Below are positions 16,507 to 20,916 of a DNA stretch of 20,916 bases, one piece after another. The notes under the pieces were generated by a model. That model did no database searches. It saw nothing but the letters and a program-made list of their open reading frames with translations, and was not told the origin of the DNA. The stretch's first letter is position 1. Every line of letters begins with the position of its first letter. The position numbers and the translations under genes were made by a program. The stretch covers positions 1 through 20,916 of the forward strand of contig CAITCX010000207.1 of NCBI GenBank assembly GCA_903890885.1, written 5' to 3'. This DNA comes from an uncultured Dehalococcoidia bacterium (lineage in GTDB: Bacteria > Chloroflexota > Dehalococcoidia > Dehalococcoidales > UBA3254).

Positions 16507-17127
16507 TTATTCCTTCTCATTTACACGGGCGACTTCTTCACCCCAGGCTTGCCAGGCCTTAAAATACGGTGGAATCTGGGCTTCCTCAGCTTTTATCTGC
16601 CCCGCAGCAACGGAAATGGACTTGCCAAGTTTGGTGCGGGCTTTTTTGCTCAGTTCATTGATATCGCCGAATTGAAGAGCACCCACCTTGCAGATTTCAA
16701 CACAGGCGGGTTGGCGGCCTTGCCTCTGACGTTCAATGCAATTATCACACTTTATGGCTGCTTTTTTACCGGATTTTAGACTGGCGGTTGGATAATATGT
16801 AATCACATCAAAAGGGCAGACCATGGCACACATGCCGCAGGTGATGCATTTGGCGGCATCAATCAGCACAATGTCCATCTCATCGTTGCGGCTTATGGCC
16901 CCGGTTGGACAGGCTTGCTGACACGGCGCGGGATTGCAGTGACGGCATTTACTGGGGAAAGCCGAGTTCAGATGAAGACCTGGAGCAACCATCATGAACC
17001 GCCGGGGCACGGGCTTTTCGGTAAGGGCGTTTATAAGGTCTTTAGTTTGAGAATGCTCTACCAGGCAGGCTAGCTCGCATTGGCGGCAGCCAACGCAACG
17101 CTCGGGATTTACGAACACTGTGTTCAC
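16507..17127 (-). CDS. cooF: CooF-like four-cluster ferredoxin
   Basis: 206 aa from the GTG at 17127. This start is preferred over an upstream in-frame ATG (17184) because GGAGGAGG lies just before it, and the family N-terminus (VNTVFVNPERCVGC) begins there. It has sixteen cysteines in four groups: C11/14/17/21, C61/64/69/73, C94/97/100/104 and C127/130/142/146. This is the four-[4Fe-4S] pattern of CooF/HycB/DmsB-type electron carriers. It accepts electrons from the CooS B and D clusters and presumably hands them to the flavoprotein encoded downstream. It is the first gene of the operon. Confidence 0.93.
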   Translation of the reverse strand: MNTVFVNPERCVGCRQCELACLVEHSQTKDLINALTEKPVPRRFMMVAPGLHLNSAFPSKCRHCNPAPCQQACPTGAISRNDEMDIVLIDAAKCITCGMCAMVCPFDVITYYPTASLKSGKKAAIKCDNCIERQRQGRQPACVEICKVGALQFGDINELSKKARTKLGKSISVAAGQIKAEEAQIPPYFKAWQAWGEEVARVNEKE

Positions 17128-17224
17128 ATTATTTCCTCCTCCAACTTTAAAGCTTTCGCGAGGTATTAAAATTTGTAAGTACACTATTATTTGTTTAAAC
17201 AGTTAAAAATCAACAATTAAATAT

Positions 17225-17253
17225 ATTATAGTAATTGTTCAGGTATTTTACCC
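17225..17253 (-). promoter_or_regulatory. Probable promoter region of the cooF-cooS-flavoprotein operon
   Basis: A perfect TATAAT lies on the minus strand at 17230-17225. The best -35-like hexamer, TTGGGT, is 19 bp upstream, which is weak and could mean activator dependence. A 10-bp palindrome, TGTTTAAACA (17192-17201), sits in the leader of about 90 nt. No clear CooA/CRP-type site is recognisable. Confidence 0.45.
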
Positions 17254-17277
17254 AAGTCTTTTTCAAAACAAAAAAAC

Positions 17278-17300
17278 CGCCCCGGTCAAATACCGGGGCG
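17278..17300 (-). terminator. Rho-independent terminator of the selenoprotein/redox operon
   Basis: A 9-bp perfect stem, 17278-17286 with 17292-17300 (CGCCCCGGT/ACCGGGGCG), has a 5-nt loop. Read on the minus strand, it is followed by a run of T (the A-run at 17270-17276 on the plus strand). It separates the 17318-20367 gene run from the coo operon. Confidence 0.9.
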
Positions 17301-17317
17301 ATTCTGGTTATGGTCTA

Positions 17318-17488
17318 CTAGAGCGTTGGGGTGGTATCGATATTAAAAATTACTGAAGTTTTAGCAGCTGGAAAGTCAGAAGCAGGACAGGTCCCTGATT
17401 TAACAAAATCACAGGTCGAAAGCGCGAACAAGCATGCAATCAAGCCCAAAATAATGTAAAAATATATTTTCCTCTTTTTTGTAATCAT
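17318..17488 (-). CDS. 56-aa exported peptide or small lipoprotein
   Basis: A short reading frame from ATG 17488 to TAG 17318. A basic start (MITKKRKIYF) is followed by a hydrophobic core (YIILGLIACLFAL) and a possible lipobox LSTC with Cys26. Thr at -1 is not typical, so it could also be an uncleaved or ordinarily secreted peptide. The mature part of about 30 residues has one further Cys (SGTCPASDF). The Shine-Dalgarno is poor. It lies between the HesB-like selenoprotein gene and the terminator at 17278-17300, which makes transcription likely. I recognise no family. Confidence 0.5.
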   Translation of the reverse strand: MITKKRKIYFYIILGLIACLFALSTCDFVKSGTCPASDFPAAKTSVIFNIDTTPTL

Positions 17489-17572
17489 AATTTCATCATT
17501 CCAACCTGGCTATTTAAAACTAAGATGGGCTTCCTGTCACACCCCGCCTTTAATTAAATCCCTTAATGTATA

Positions 17573-17860
17573 TCAGCAGCAGGTATCCCTTTTGTGTCCG
17601 ATGGTGAAGCCTTCCTGATAAGGATCACTTATATAATCAATCGTTCTTCCTTCAGCGTGGTCCTTAACTTCATCCGCGATTAAAACCTCTATTCCATTGA
17701 CCAGGGTTGCAGCCTCATTGGCATTTGGCTCATCCAGAGCCATCCCCAGTTGGGGACCTCCTCAGCCAAATCCCTGGATCACAATTCGCAAGTTTTTGCC
17801 GGGATTTTTATCAAGGATTTCCTTAAGCTTGCCTTTGGCGACTTCACTAATTTCCATCAT
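17573..17860 (-). CDS. HesB/IscA-like selenoprotein (TGA at codon 33 read as Sec)
   Basis: 95 aa from ATG 17860 to TGA 17573, if the in-frame TGA at 17762-17764 is selenocysteine. The product starts MEISEVAKGKLKEIL, then RIVIQGFG-U33-GGPQLGM-ALDEP, and ends in DTCC. This is the HesB/IscA (Fe-S biogenesis) fold: U33 occupies the first conserved Cys of A-type carriers (G-C-G-G), and the vicinal Cys94-Cys95 stand where the C-terminal CGC motif normally is. HesB-like selenoproteins with this GUGG motif are known. The SD GAGGT precedes two adjacent ATGs. It lies 14 nt after the previous gene's stop. Without readthrough neither half makes a viable protein. It probably handles Fe-S or sulfur/selenium redox chemistry. 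Confidence 0.88.
17727..17741 (-). promoter_or_regulatory. SECIS-like hairpin of the HesB-like gene
   Basis: Starting 21 nt after the TGA, GGCUC-UGGAU-GAGCC forms a perfect 5-bp stem with a 5-nt loop whose second and third bases are G. That is in the range and form of bacterial SECIS elements. A second hairpin (UCCCC-AACU-GGGGA) sits between the TGA and this one. Confidence 0.65.
17762..17764 (-). other. In-frame UGA, predicted selenocysteine codon (HesB-like)
   Basis: Codon 33 of the HesB-like gene, between GFG and GGP, at the position of an otherwise conserved cysteine. Confidence 0.85.
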
Positions 17861-17874
17861 GTTCTACCTCTGTT

Positions 17875-18144
17875 TTATTTTTCTGTTTTGACCTGTTCTA
17901 ACAGCAGTCCTGAGAGACGCTCAAGGGTAACCTGGTGAGGGACCAGGGGAATTCCCATCCAGTCAGAGAAGTCGAGAAGTTTCTCAGGATCACTCTGTGC
18001 GGTCTGGTCATAATATCCTACCGCGTCAAGTATACTGGCTCCACCGGTGTGCCTGGGGAAATTCTCATTGGCAATAGTTTTATCCCATCCCCGGTAGCAA
18101 AGACCGCGGTACGCCATCCATCATCCACCATCATAGTATTTCAT
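17875..18144 (-). CDS. 89-aa protein, probable selenoprotein (TGA at codon 8)
   Basis: Read from ATG 18144 with TGA 18121-18123 as Sec, it gives MKYYDGG-U8-WMAYRGLCYRGW, then about 65 residues of soluble, mixed-composition sequence ending QVKTEK. Conservative calling would start at ATG 18117 and give 80 aa. The longer form overlaps the preceding gene's end by 14 nt. The GG-U-W context and its position between two other TGA-containing genes favour readthrough, but the downstream hairpin is weaker than for its neighbours. Another Cys (C15) lies seven residues after U8. I recognise no named family and propose only a redox role by association. Confidence 0.6.
18089..18109 (-). promoter_or_regulatory. 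Weak SECIS candidate of the 89-aa gene
   Basis: Starting 12 nt after the TGA, CC-G-CGGU pairs with ACCG-G-GG around a 7-nt loop (CUUUGCU), with one internal G-G mismatch. The loop lacks G in its first two positions, so this is the least convincing of the four. Confidence 0.35.
18121..18123 (-). other. In-frame UGA, possible selenocysteine codon (89-aa protein)
   Basis: Codon 8 from ATG 18144, in the context GG-UGA-W. It counts as Sec only if the upstream ATG is the real start. Confidence 0.55.
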
Positions 18145-18787
18145 GGATTCGCCCGGCGATTTTATCAATAACCTGATAGCTAAAAACGCAATTTTGTTCA
18201 TCATAGTTCCGGCCTGGAGAATATAAAGATGTGATAGTATTGGGATTGGTAAACCAGGGGCCGTAAATTAATACTTCTGATGAAGACACGGGTTCGGTGG
18301 TTATTTCCATTTCCCCCCATATCTCAGTACATTTAAGTAAAACCTGTGATATCTGCGGATCCCGGTTAAGCTTTTCAGCCAAGTCCTTTCCGGTCCATAT
18401 TACCTCTTTCAATCTCCCGCCGAATAATCCCAGCACCTTACCAACTTTTAGGGTTTTAGTCTGAGCTCTTAGCCTGGGCAGAATTTCGCCGGGAATCTCT
18501 TTTTCCCAACGTAACTTATATTGAAATCGCAGTGCCTCTCCGGTAGTACCGCAGCTCGCACTGGGCATCTTGAATAAGCGAATACTTTCTATCCTCTGGT
18601 CCTGTAACTGGATTACTGCTTCCGTTTCCGCTTCTCCAAATGAGTCAACTGCAGTTTTGTGTATCACTGCTGATTTAACTCCAGACCGCCCCAGGTAATC
18701 AGAGATGGTCTGCATCAGTTTATTCCTTCCGGCAGTATTTCTTGTTTCGAGTTCTCTCACGGAACCCAGGGACACACCTCAACCCAT
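18131..18787 (-). CDS. 218-aa protein of unknown function, probable selenoprotein (MGUG N-terminus)
   Basis: The start is decided by the strong Shine-Dalgarno GGGAGG (18796-18801), 8 nt before ATG 18787. Codon 3 is TGA (18779-18781), then the frame stays open for 215 codons to TGA 18131. The product begins MG-U3-GVSLGSVRE. The alternative GTG at 18775 has GAGGT directly abutting it and no proper spacing. The protein is soluble, mixed alpha/beta in appearance, with internal cysteines (ASCGTTG, LKCTEIWG, QNCVFSY). I recognise no family. A selenocysteine at the extreme N-terminus between glycines recalls exposed redox or metal-binding sites. It lies 31 nt downstream of the DUF6132-like gene. Confidence 0.75.
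18749..18767 (-). promoter_or_regulatory. SECIS-like hairpin of the 218-aa gene
   Basis: Starting 12 nt after the TGA, GGGUUC-CGUGAGA-GAACUC forms a 6-bp stem (one G-U pair) with a 7-nt loop that begins C-G-U. The loop G lies 19 nt from the TGA, almost the same as in the DUF6132-like gene. Confidence 0.65.
18779..18781 (-). other. In-frame UGA, predicted selenocysteine codon (218-aa protein)
   Basis: Codon 3 after the only well-spaced start codon, in the context MG-UGA-G. Confidence 0.72.
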
Positions 18788-18818
18788 TTCGCTTTCCTCC
18801 CGTAAGGGCAATCCCATT

Positions 18819-19019
18819 CTATTTTGGTTTACCTGATGTCAAAATTAATACGATCAATAAGCCGGTTAGGGCTCCAAGCAGAATCCCTGACCAGGGATTG
18901 GCGGAAATGCCTCAAGTACTGCCCAGACATCTTTTCAGATACCCCAGAGCTCCTCCTGCAATACCGCCAGCCGCTATGCCAATAATATATTTCAAAACCT
19001 TGAGAACATCCTTTATCAA
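18819..19019 (-). CDS. DUF6132-like membrane selenoprotein (TGA at codon 36 read as Sec)
   Basis: 66 aa from TTG 19019 to TAG 18819 with TGA 18912-18914 read through. The first helix is glycine-rich (YIIGIAAGGIAGGALGYL), then C31-LGST-U36-GISANPWSG, then a second helix (ILLGALTGLLIVLIL). This is the layout of DUF6132-type small membrane proteins, whose loop normally reads C-xxGT-C-PITSNP. Sec here replaces the second cysteine. The start is uncertain: an in-frame TAG lies two codons upstream and the Shine-Dalgarno is weak, so TTG is the best available. A competing 68-aa frame on the same strand (18829-19035) has no family features. It is probably an integral membrane redox protein. Confidence 0.85.
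18882..18899 (-). promoter_or_regulatory. SECIS-like hairpin of the DUF6132-like gene
   Basis: Starting 13 nt after the TGA, AAUCCC-UGGUCA-GGGAUU forms a perfect 6-bp stem with a 6-nt loop containing GGU at positions 2-4. This closely matches the E. coli fdhF element in loop (AGGUCU) and distance. It is the best SECIS in the window. Confidence 0.8.
18912..18914 (-). other. In-frame UGA, predicted selenocysteine codon (DUF6132-like)
   Basis: Codon 36, five residues after Cys31, replacing the second cysteine of the family loop. Confidence 0.83.
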
Positions 19020-19043
19020 TACTTTCTATGAACAATGAAATGC

Positions 19044-19223
19044 CTATACATTTTTAATCGCCTGCATAGGGCAAAAGTCCACACAGGTTAAACAAAGCTG
19101 GCATTTTTCCTGGTTAATCTCAGGTAAACCGTTGCCTTTCTGAGTGATAGCCTCAAATTGGCATTGCTTTATAGCCGGACAGCGATGATTCTGCGGGCAG
19201 CGTTTAGCATCAACCTTAATCAT
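19044..19223 (-). CDS. Small ferredoxin, 59 aa
   Basis: From ATG 19223 to TAG 19044. The first half reads RCPQNHRCPAIKQCQFEAIT (C9, C14, C21), an expanded cluster motif. The second half has the classical C41-x2-C44-x2-C47-x3-C51-P motif. Small ferredoxins beginning C-P-Q-N-H-x-C-P are known in anaerobes such as Geobacter-like and Dehalococcoides-like bacteria. It carries one or two [4Fe-4S] clusters; seven cysteines make a second full cluster uncertain. It lies between the YgaP-like and DUF6132-like genes (59 and 24 nt gaps). It probably supplies low-potential electrons to the neighbouring thiol/selenol proteins, which is inference. Confidence 0.85.
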   Translation of the reverse strand: MIKVDAKRCPQNHRCPAIKQCQFEAITQKGNGLPEINQEKCQLCLTCVDFCPMQAIKNV

Positions 19224-19282
19224 TTTCCGTCATATCCTTATTTAAGAGTTCTTTTTGTGATTTATATCATGAAAAGTATTAC

Positions 19283-19480
19283 TTACTTAACCTTCTTTTT
19301 AGTCGAGAATCGGAAGGGGGCATATAATGGACAGAAACCGATCGCCGCTGTCAACAACAAAATAGCTCCCACCACCCACAAGACAATCTGCGCAACTCCG
19401 GTGGCTGCCGCGAAGGCAATTATAAGTGCAATTACTCCTGCTACTGCTCTAATAATCCTGTCGAGTTTTCCCATGTTCAT
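19283..19480 (-). CDS. YgaP-like transmembrane domain protein (DUF2892)
   Basis: 65 aa from ATG 19480, fixed by AAGGAGGG 7 nt upstream; a TTG at 19501 would place the start before its own Shine-Dalgarno. It begins MNMGKLDRIIRAVAGVIAL and has two hydrophobic helices. The second is followed by the family signature GFCPLYAPF. DUF2892 domains form the membrane anchor of YgaP-type rhodaneses and often occur alone beside thiol-redox genes. The conserved Cys in FCPLY may take part in sulfur transfer. It sits 62 nt after the thioredoxin gene, in the same run of genes. Confidence 0.85.
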   Translation of the reverse strand: MNMGKLDRIIRAVAGVIALIIAFAAATGVAQIVLWVVGAILLLTAAIGFCPLYAPFRFSTKKKVK

Positions 19481-19542
19481 AATAAGTCCCTCCTTAAACA
19501 ATAGATCTTGAATCGGCTGTAAATGAAAACCATTATTTAATT

Positions 19543-19884
19543 TTATTTTGCCTGGGAGTTTTTAAGAATAGCCTCTACTTTGGCTCGCACCGTCTTTTCA
19601 GGAAAGGCCCCCAATATTTCATCCACCTGTTTGCCTCCCACAAAATATTTTTGAGATGGTATGCTCATAACACTATATTTTTGAGAGGTTAAAGGGTTTT
19701 CGTCGACATTGATCTTACAGAATTTGAATTTGCCGCCATACTCTTCGGCTAATTTGTCATAAATCGGTAAAACCAGGCGGCATGGGTTGCACCACGGCGC
19801 CCAGAAATCTACTTCGGTAGGAATAGTTGATTTTAATACTTCCTCTTCAAAATTCTGGTCGGTTACATCAATTACTTTACTCAT
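19543..19884 (-). CDS. Thioredoxin-fold protein with WCNPC active site
   Basis: 113 aa, typical thioredoxin length. ATG 19884 is preceded by AGGAG at 7 nt. The fold signature is VDFWAPW-C32-N-P-C35, then INVDENP and the cis-proline at Pro76 (SIPSQKYF). The active-site dipeptide is Asn-Pro rather than the usual Gly-Pro, and the residues after the cis-proline are polar (SQKYF instead of TLxxF). Both changes could shift the redox potential or partner choice. It reduces disulfides, presumably of neighbouring proteins. It is the second gene of the run, 30 nt after the Fur-family gene. No thioredoxin reductase is seen nearby. Confidence 0.92.
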   Translation of the reverse strand: MSKVIDVTDQNFEEEVLKSTIPTEVDFWAPWCNPCRLVLPIYDKLAEEYGGKFKFCKINVDENPLTSQKYSVMSIPSQKYFVGGKQVDEILGAFPEKTVRAKVEAILKNSQAK

Positions 19885-19914
19885 TTTCTCGCTCCTGCAA
19901 TATTTAGTACTTTT

Positions 19915-20367
19915 TTAAAGTTGTCCTTCAGCCTGGCCGGCCTTATTCTTCTGGCACTTGCCGCAAATGCCCTGTATGCAAAGCTCGACCCTTTCGATAC
20001 TGAACCCTTTTTCGTTTTTGATCCGGTTAATTATTTCCGTAATGAGCGGGCTTTCAAACACCACTACTTCTCCGCAGCTTTTACAGATCAGGTGCTGGTG
20101 TTCCATGGATTGCTTTATCTCGTAGCAATAGCAGTTCTTGCCAAAACGATGTTCAGCTATGATGCCTTTTTCTTTAAATAGTTTGAGGCTCCTGTAAACC
20201 GTCGCCAGACTCACGGTTTCATCTTTTTGGCTGACTATCCTGAACAATTCTTTGGCATCCAGCGGTCCGCAGGACTTGAGAATTGTTTCCAGTATTAATT
20301 GTCGCTGGGCGGTTAAAACATAATCCTGGGAATTGTTTTCATTGTTGCGATTGATAATCATTCTCAT
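19915..20367 (-). CDS. Fur-family metalloregulator (Fur/PerR-like)
   Basis: 150 aa. An N-terminal winged helix contains the recognition-helix motif SLATVYRSLKLF at 53-64. The C-terminal dimerisation domain has His90 and His92 and two CxxC pairs (C95/C98 and C135/C138) for structural zinc. It senses iron, zinc or peroxide, and which one cannot be told from sequence alone; the position beside a thioredoxin and redox proteins makes PerR-like peroxide sensing attractive. It heads the nine-gene minus-strand run ending at the terminator 17278-17300 and probably controls it. ATG 20367 has no well-spaced Shine-Dalgarno: AAGGAAGG ends about 15 nt upstream. See the promoter entry for a possible leaderless transcript. 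Confidence 0.92.
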   Translation of the reverse strand: MRMIINRNNENNSQDYVLTAQRQLILETILKSCGPLDAKELFRIVSQKDETVSLATVYRSLKLFKEKGIIAEHRFGKNCYCYEIKQSMEHQHLICKSCGEVVVFESPLITEIINRIKNEKGFSIERVELCIQGICGKCQKNKAGQAEGQL

Positions 20368-20373
20368 ATTTAT

Positions 20374-20402
20374 ACTTTACTACCTTCCTTTAAGGTTGTC
20401 AA
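20374..20402 (-). promoter_or_regulatory. Promoter and candidate operator of the Fur-headed operon
   Basis: On the minus strand, TTGACA (20402-20397), a 17-bp spacer and TAAAGT (20379-20374). Initiation about 7 nt further would fall at the start ATG, implying a leaderless mRNA. The spacer holds a perfect interrupted palindrome, ACCTT-N5-AAGGT (20382-20396), well placed for autorepression. It does not match the classical Fur or PerR box. Confidence 0.5.
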
Positions 20403-20410
20403 CTTTTTCG

Positions 20411-20916
20411 TTGGGAGATACCACCTACGAATCTAATGAGACTTTTTACGTTAACCTCTCCAGTCCTGCCAATGCCGCCCTCGGCGGAGACACCCAGGGG
20501 CTGGGGACTATCCTCAATGATGATGCCATGCCCATGCACACGGTGACCTTCAACAACAATGGCGGCAGCGGCAGCATGTCCAACCAGGTTGCCAACGTCC
20601 CGACGGCGTTGACGCTCAACACTTTCACCAGGACCGGCTACAGCTTCAGCGGCTGGAACACCTTAGCCGGAGGCACGGGCACTGCTTATGCTAATTGGGC
20701 CAACTACTCCTTTGGCACCGATGTCACTCTCTACGCCCAGTGGACGGCAAGCACAGCTAACGTTGTTGTCACTGTCACCTTGCAGGGCAGTGGCCGTCCG
20801 GATCCCGCCGGTTATGTAGTGCCTTTGACCGTCAATTTCTTCACTCCCGGCGCTGATGTTCTGACCGCTGCCCCGCTCTACACTCGCAGTTTGACCACGG
20901 CCAAAAGCGGCAGCAC
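20411..20916 (+). pseudogene. Fragment of a large surface protein (Calx-beta half plus InlB-type repeat)
   Basis: An open frame runs off the right edge. It reads GDTTYESNETFYVNLSSPA...GTILNDD, the second half of a Calx-beta domain, then a Listeria-Bacteroides/InlB B repeat (HTVTFNNNGG...RTGYSFSGWNT...GTDVTLYAQW), then a further beta-rich segment with PAGYVVPLTVNFF. Such modules come in large secreted or surface proteins. The first half of the Calx-beta domain and any signal peptide are missing. The homology begins within about 15 bp of the regulator's -35 box, with no start codon or Shine-Dalgarno. It is therefore a truncated gene created by rearrangement, or a join between unrelated sequences. 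Codons are C/G-rich at third positions, unlike the neighbouring genes. Confidence 0.75.

Noticed and set aside
17128..17184. The N-terminal extension of CooF from ATG 17184
   Set aside because: It reads through the Shine-Dalgarno (as Gly-Gly-Gly) and extends beyond the family N-terminus. GTG 17127 is better.
17573..17860. The HesB-like gene as a decayed pseudogene with a nonsense mutation
   Set aside because: The frame continues cleanly after the TGA with conserved family residues, the TGA sits exactly at the active-site cysteine, and neighbouring genes show the same feature.
17697..17938. Plus-strand open frames over the HesB-like gene
   Set aside because: They are antisense shadows of the minus-strand genes, without Shine-Dalgarno or recognisable product.
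17573..19019. A changed genetic code (TGA as Gly or Trp) to explain the four TGAs
   Set aside because: TGA ends hsdS, the 218-aa gene and the HesB-like gene normally, and the large genes contain no internal TGA. SECIS-like hairpins and replacement at family Cys positions fit selenocysteine better.
18829..19035. A 68-aa minus-strand frame overlapping the DUF6132-like gene
   Set aside because: It has no family motif or membrane logic. The alternative frame with one TGA gives two glycine-rich helices and the DUF6132 loop.
20446..20628. A minus-strand 60-aa frame at the right edge
   Set aside because: It is a shadow of the plus-strand Calx-beta/InlB-type coding sequence.

Overview
The window looks like part of the genome of an anaerobic, CO-metabolising bacterium that encodes selenocysteine. 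The evidence is a Ni-Fe CO dehydrogenase with its ferredoxin and flavoprotein partners, other small Fe-S and thiol proteins, and four consecutive genes that each read through an in-frame TGA. A member of the Chloroflexota (Dehalococcoidia-like) is my best guess, but nothing in the window fixes the taxonomy. TGA is also used as an ordinary stop here (hsdS, and the ends of two of the selenoprotein genes), so this is not a reassigned genetic code.

Layout. (1) 1-3502: the 3' end of hsdS and a complete hsdR of a type I restriction-modification locus, overlapping by ATGA. (2) 3665-8288: two tandem arylsulfotransferase-like lipoproteins with C-terminal IPT/TIG domains. Each has a near-consensus promoter and its own terminator, so each is a complete duplicated transcription unit. 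(3) 8309-9762: a secreted alpha/beta hydrolase. (4) 9818-11875, minus strand: a site-2-protease-like membrane protein with CBS domains that has lost the HExxH motif, preceded by a sugar-nucleotidyltransferase. (5) 11969-13260, plus strand: a small lipoprotein with a terminator and a small membrane protein. (6) 13335-17253, minus strand: the operon cooF - cooS - NAD/FAD oxidoreductase (CO to NAD(P)H electron flow). (7) 17278-20402, minus strand: the most interesting part. A Fur-family regulator heads a tight run of thioredoxin, a YgaP-like membrane protein, a small ferredoxin, then four genes with in-frame TGA codons (a DUF6132-like membrane protein, an unrecognised 218-aa protein, an unrecognised 89-aa protein and a HesB/IscA-like protein), then a 56-aa exported peptide and a terminator. 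Conventional gene calling breaks or loses these four genes. Read through, they give coherent proteins. Three have convincing SECIS-like hairpins immediately after the TGA and the fourth has a weaker one. (8) 20411-20916, plus strand: a fragment of a large surface protein (second half of a Calx-beta domain plus an InlB-type repeat) that begins without a start right beside the regulator's promoter. This suggests a rearrangement or an assembly junction.

How the genes fit together: blocks 6 and 7 are adjacent, point the same way and are separated by a terminator. Block 6 makes low-potential electrons from CO. Block 7 looks like a metal- or peroxide-regulated thiol/selenol and Fe-S module. That functional link is inference. 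The selenoprotein reading rests on start sites, frame continuity, family motifs and SECIS structure visible in the sequence. The selABCD genes needed for it are not in this window.
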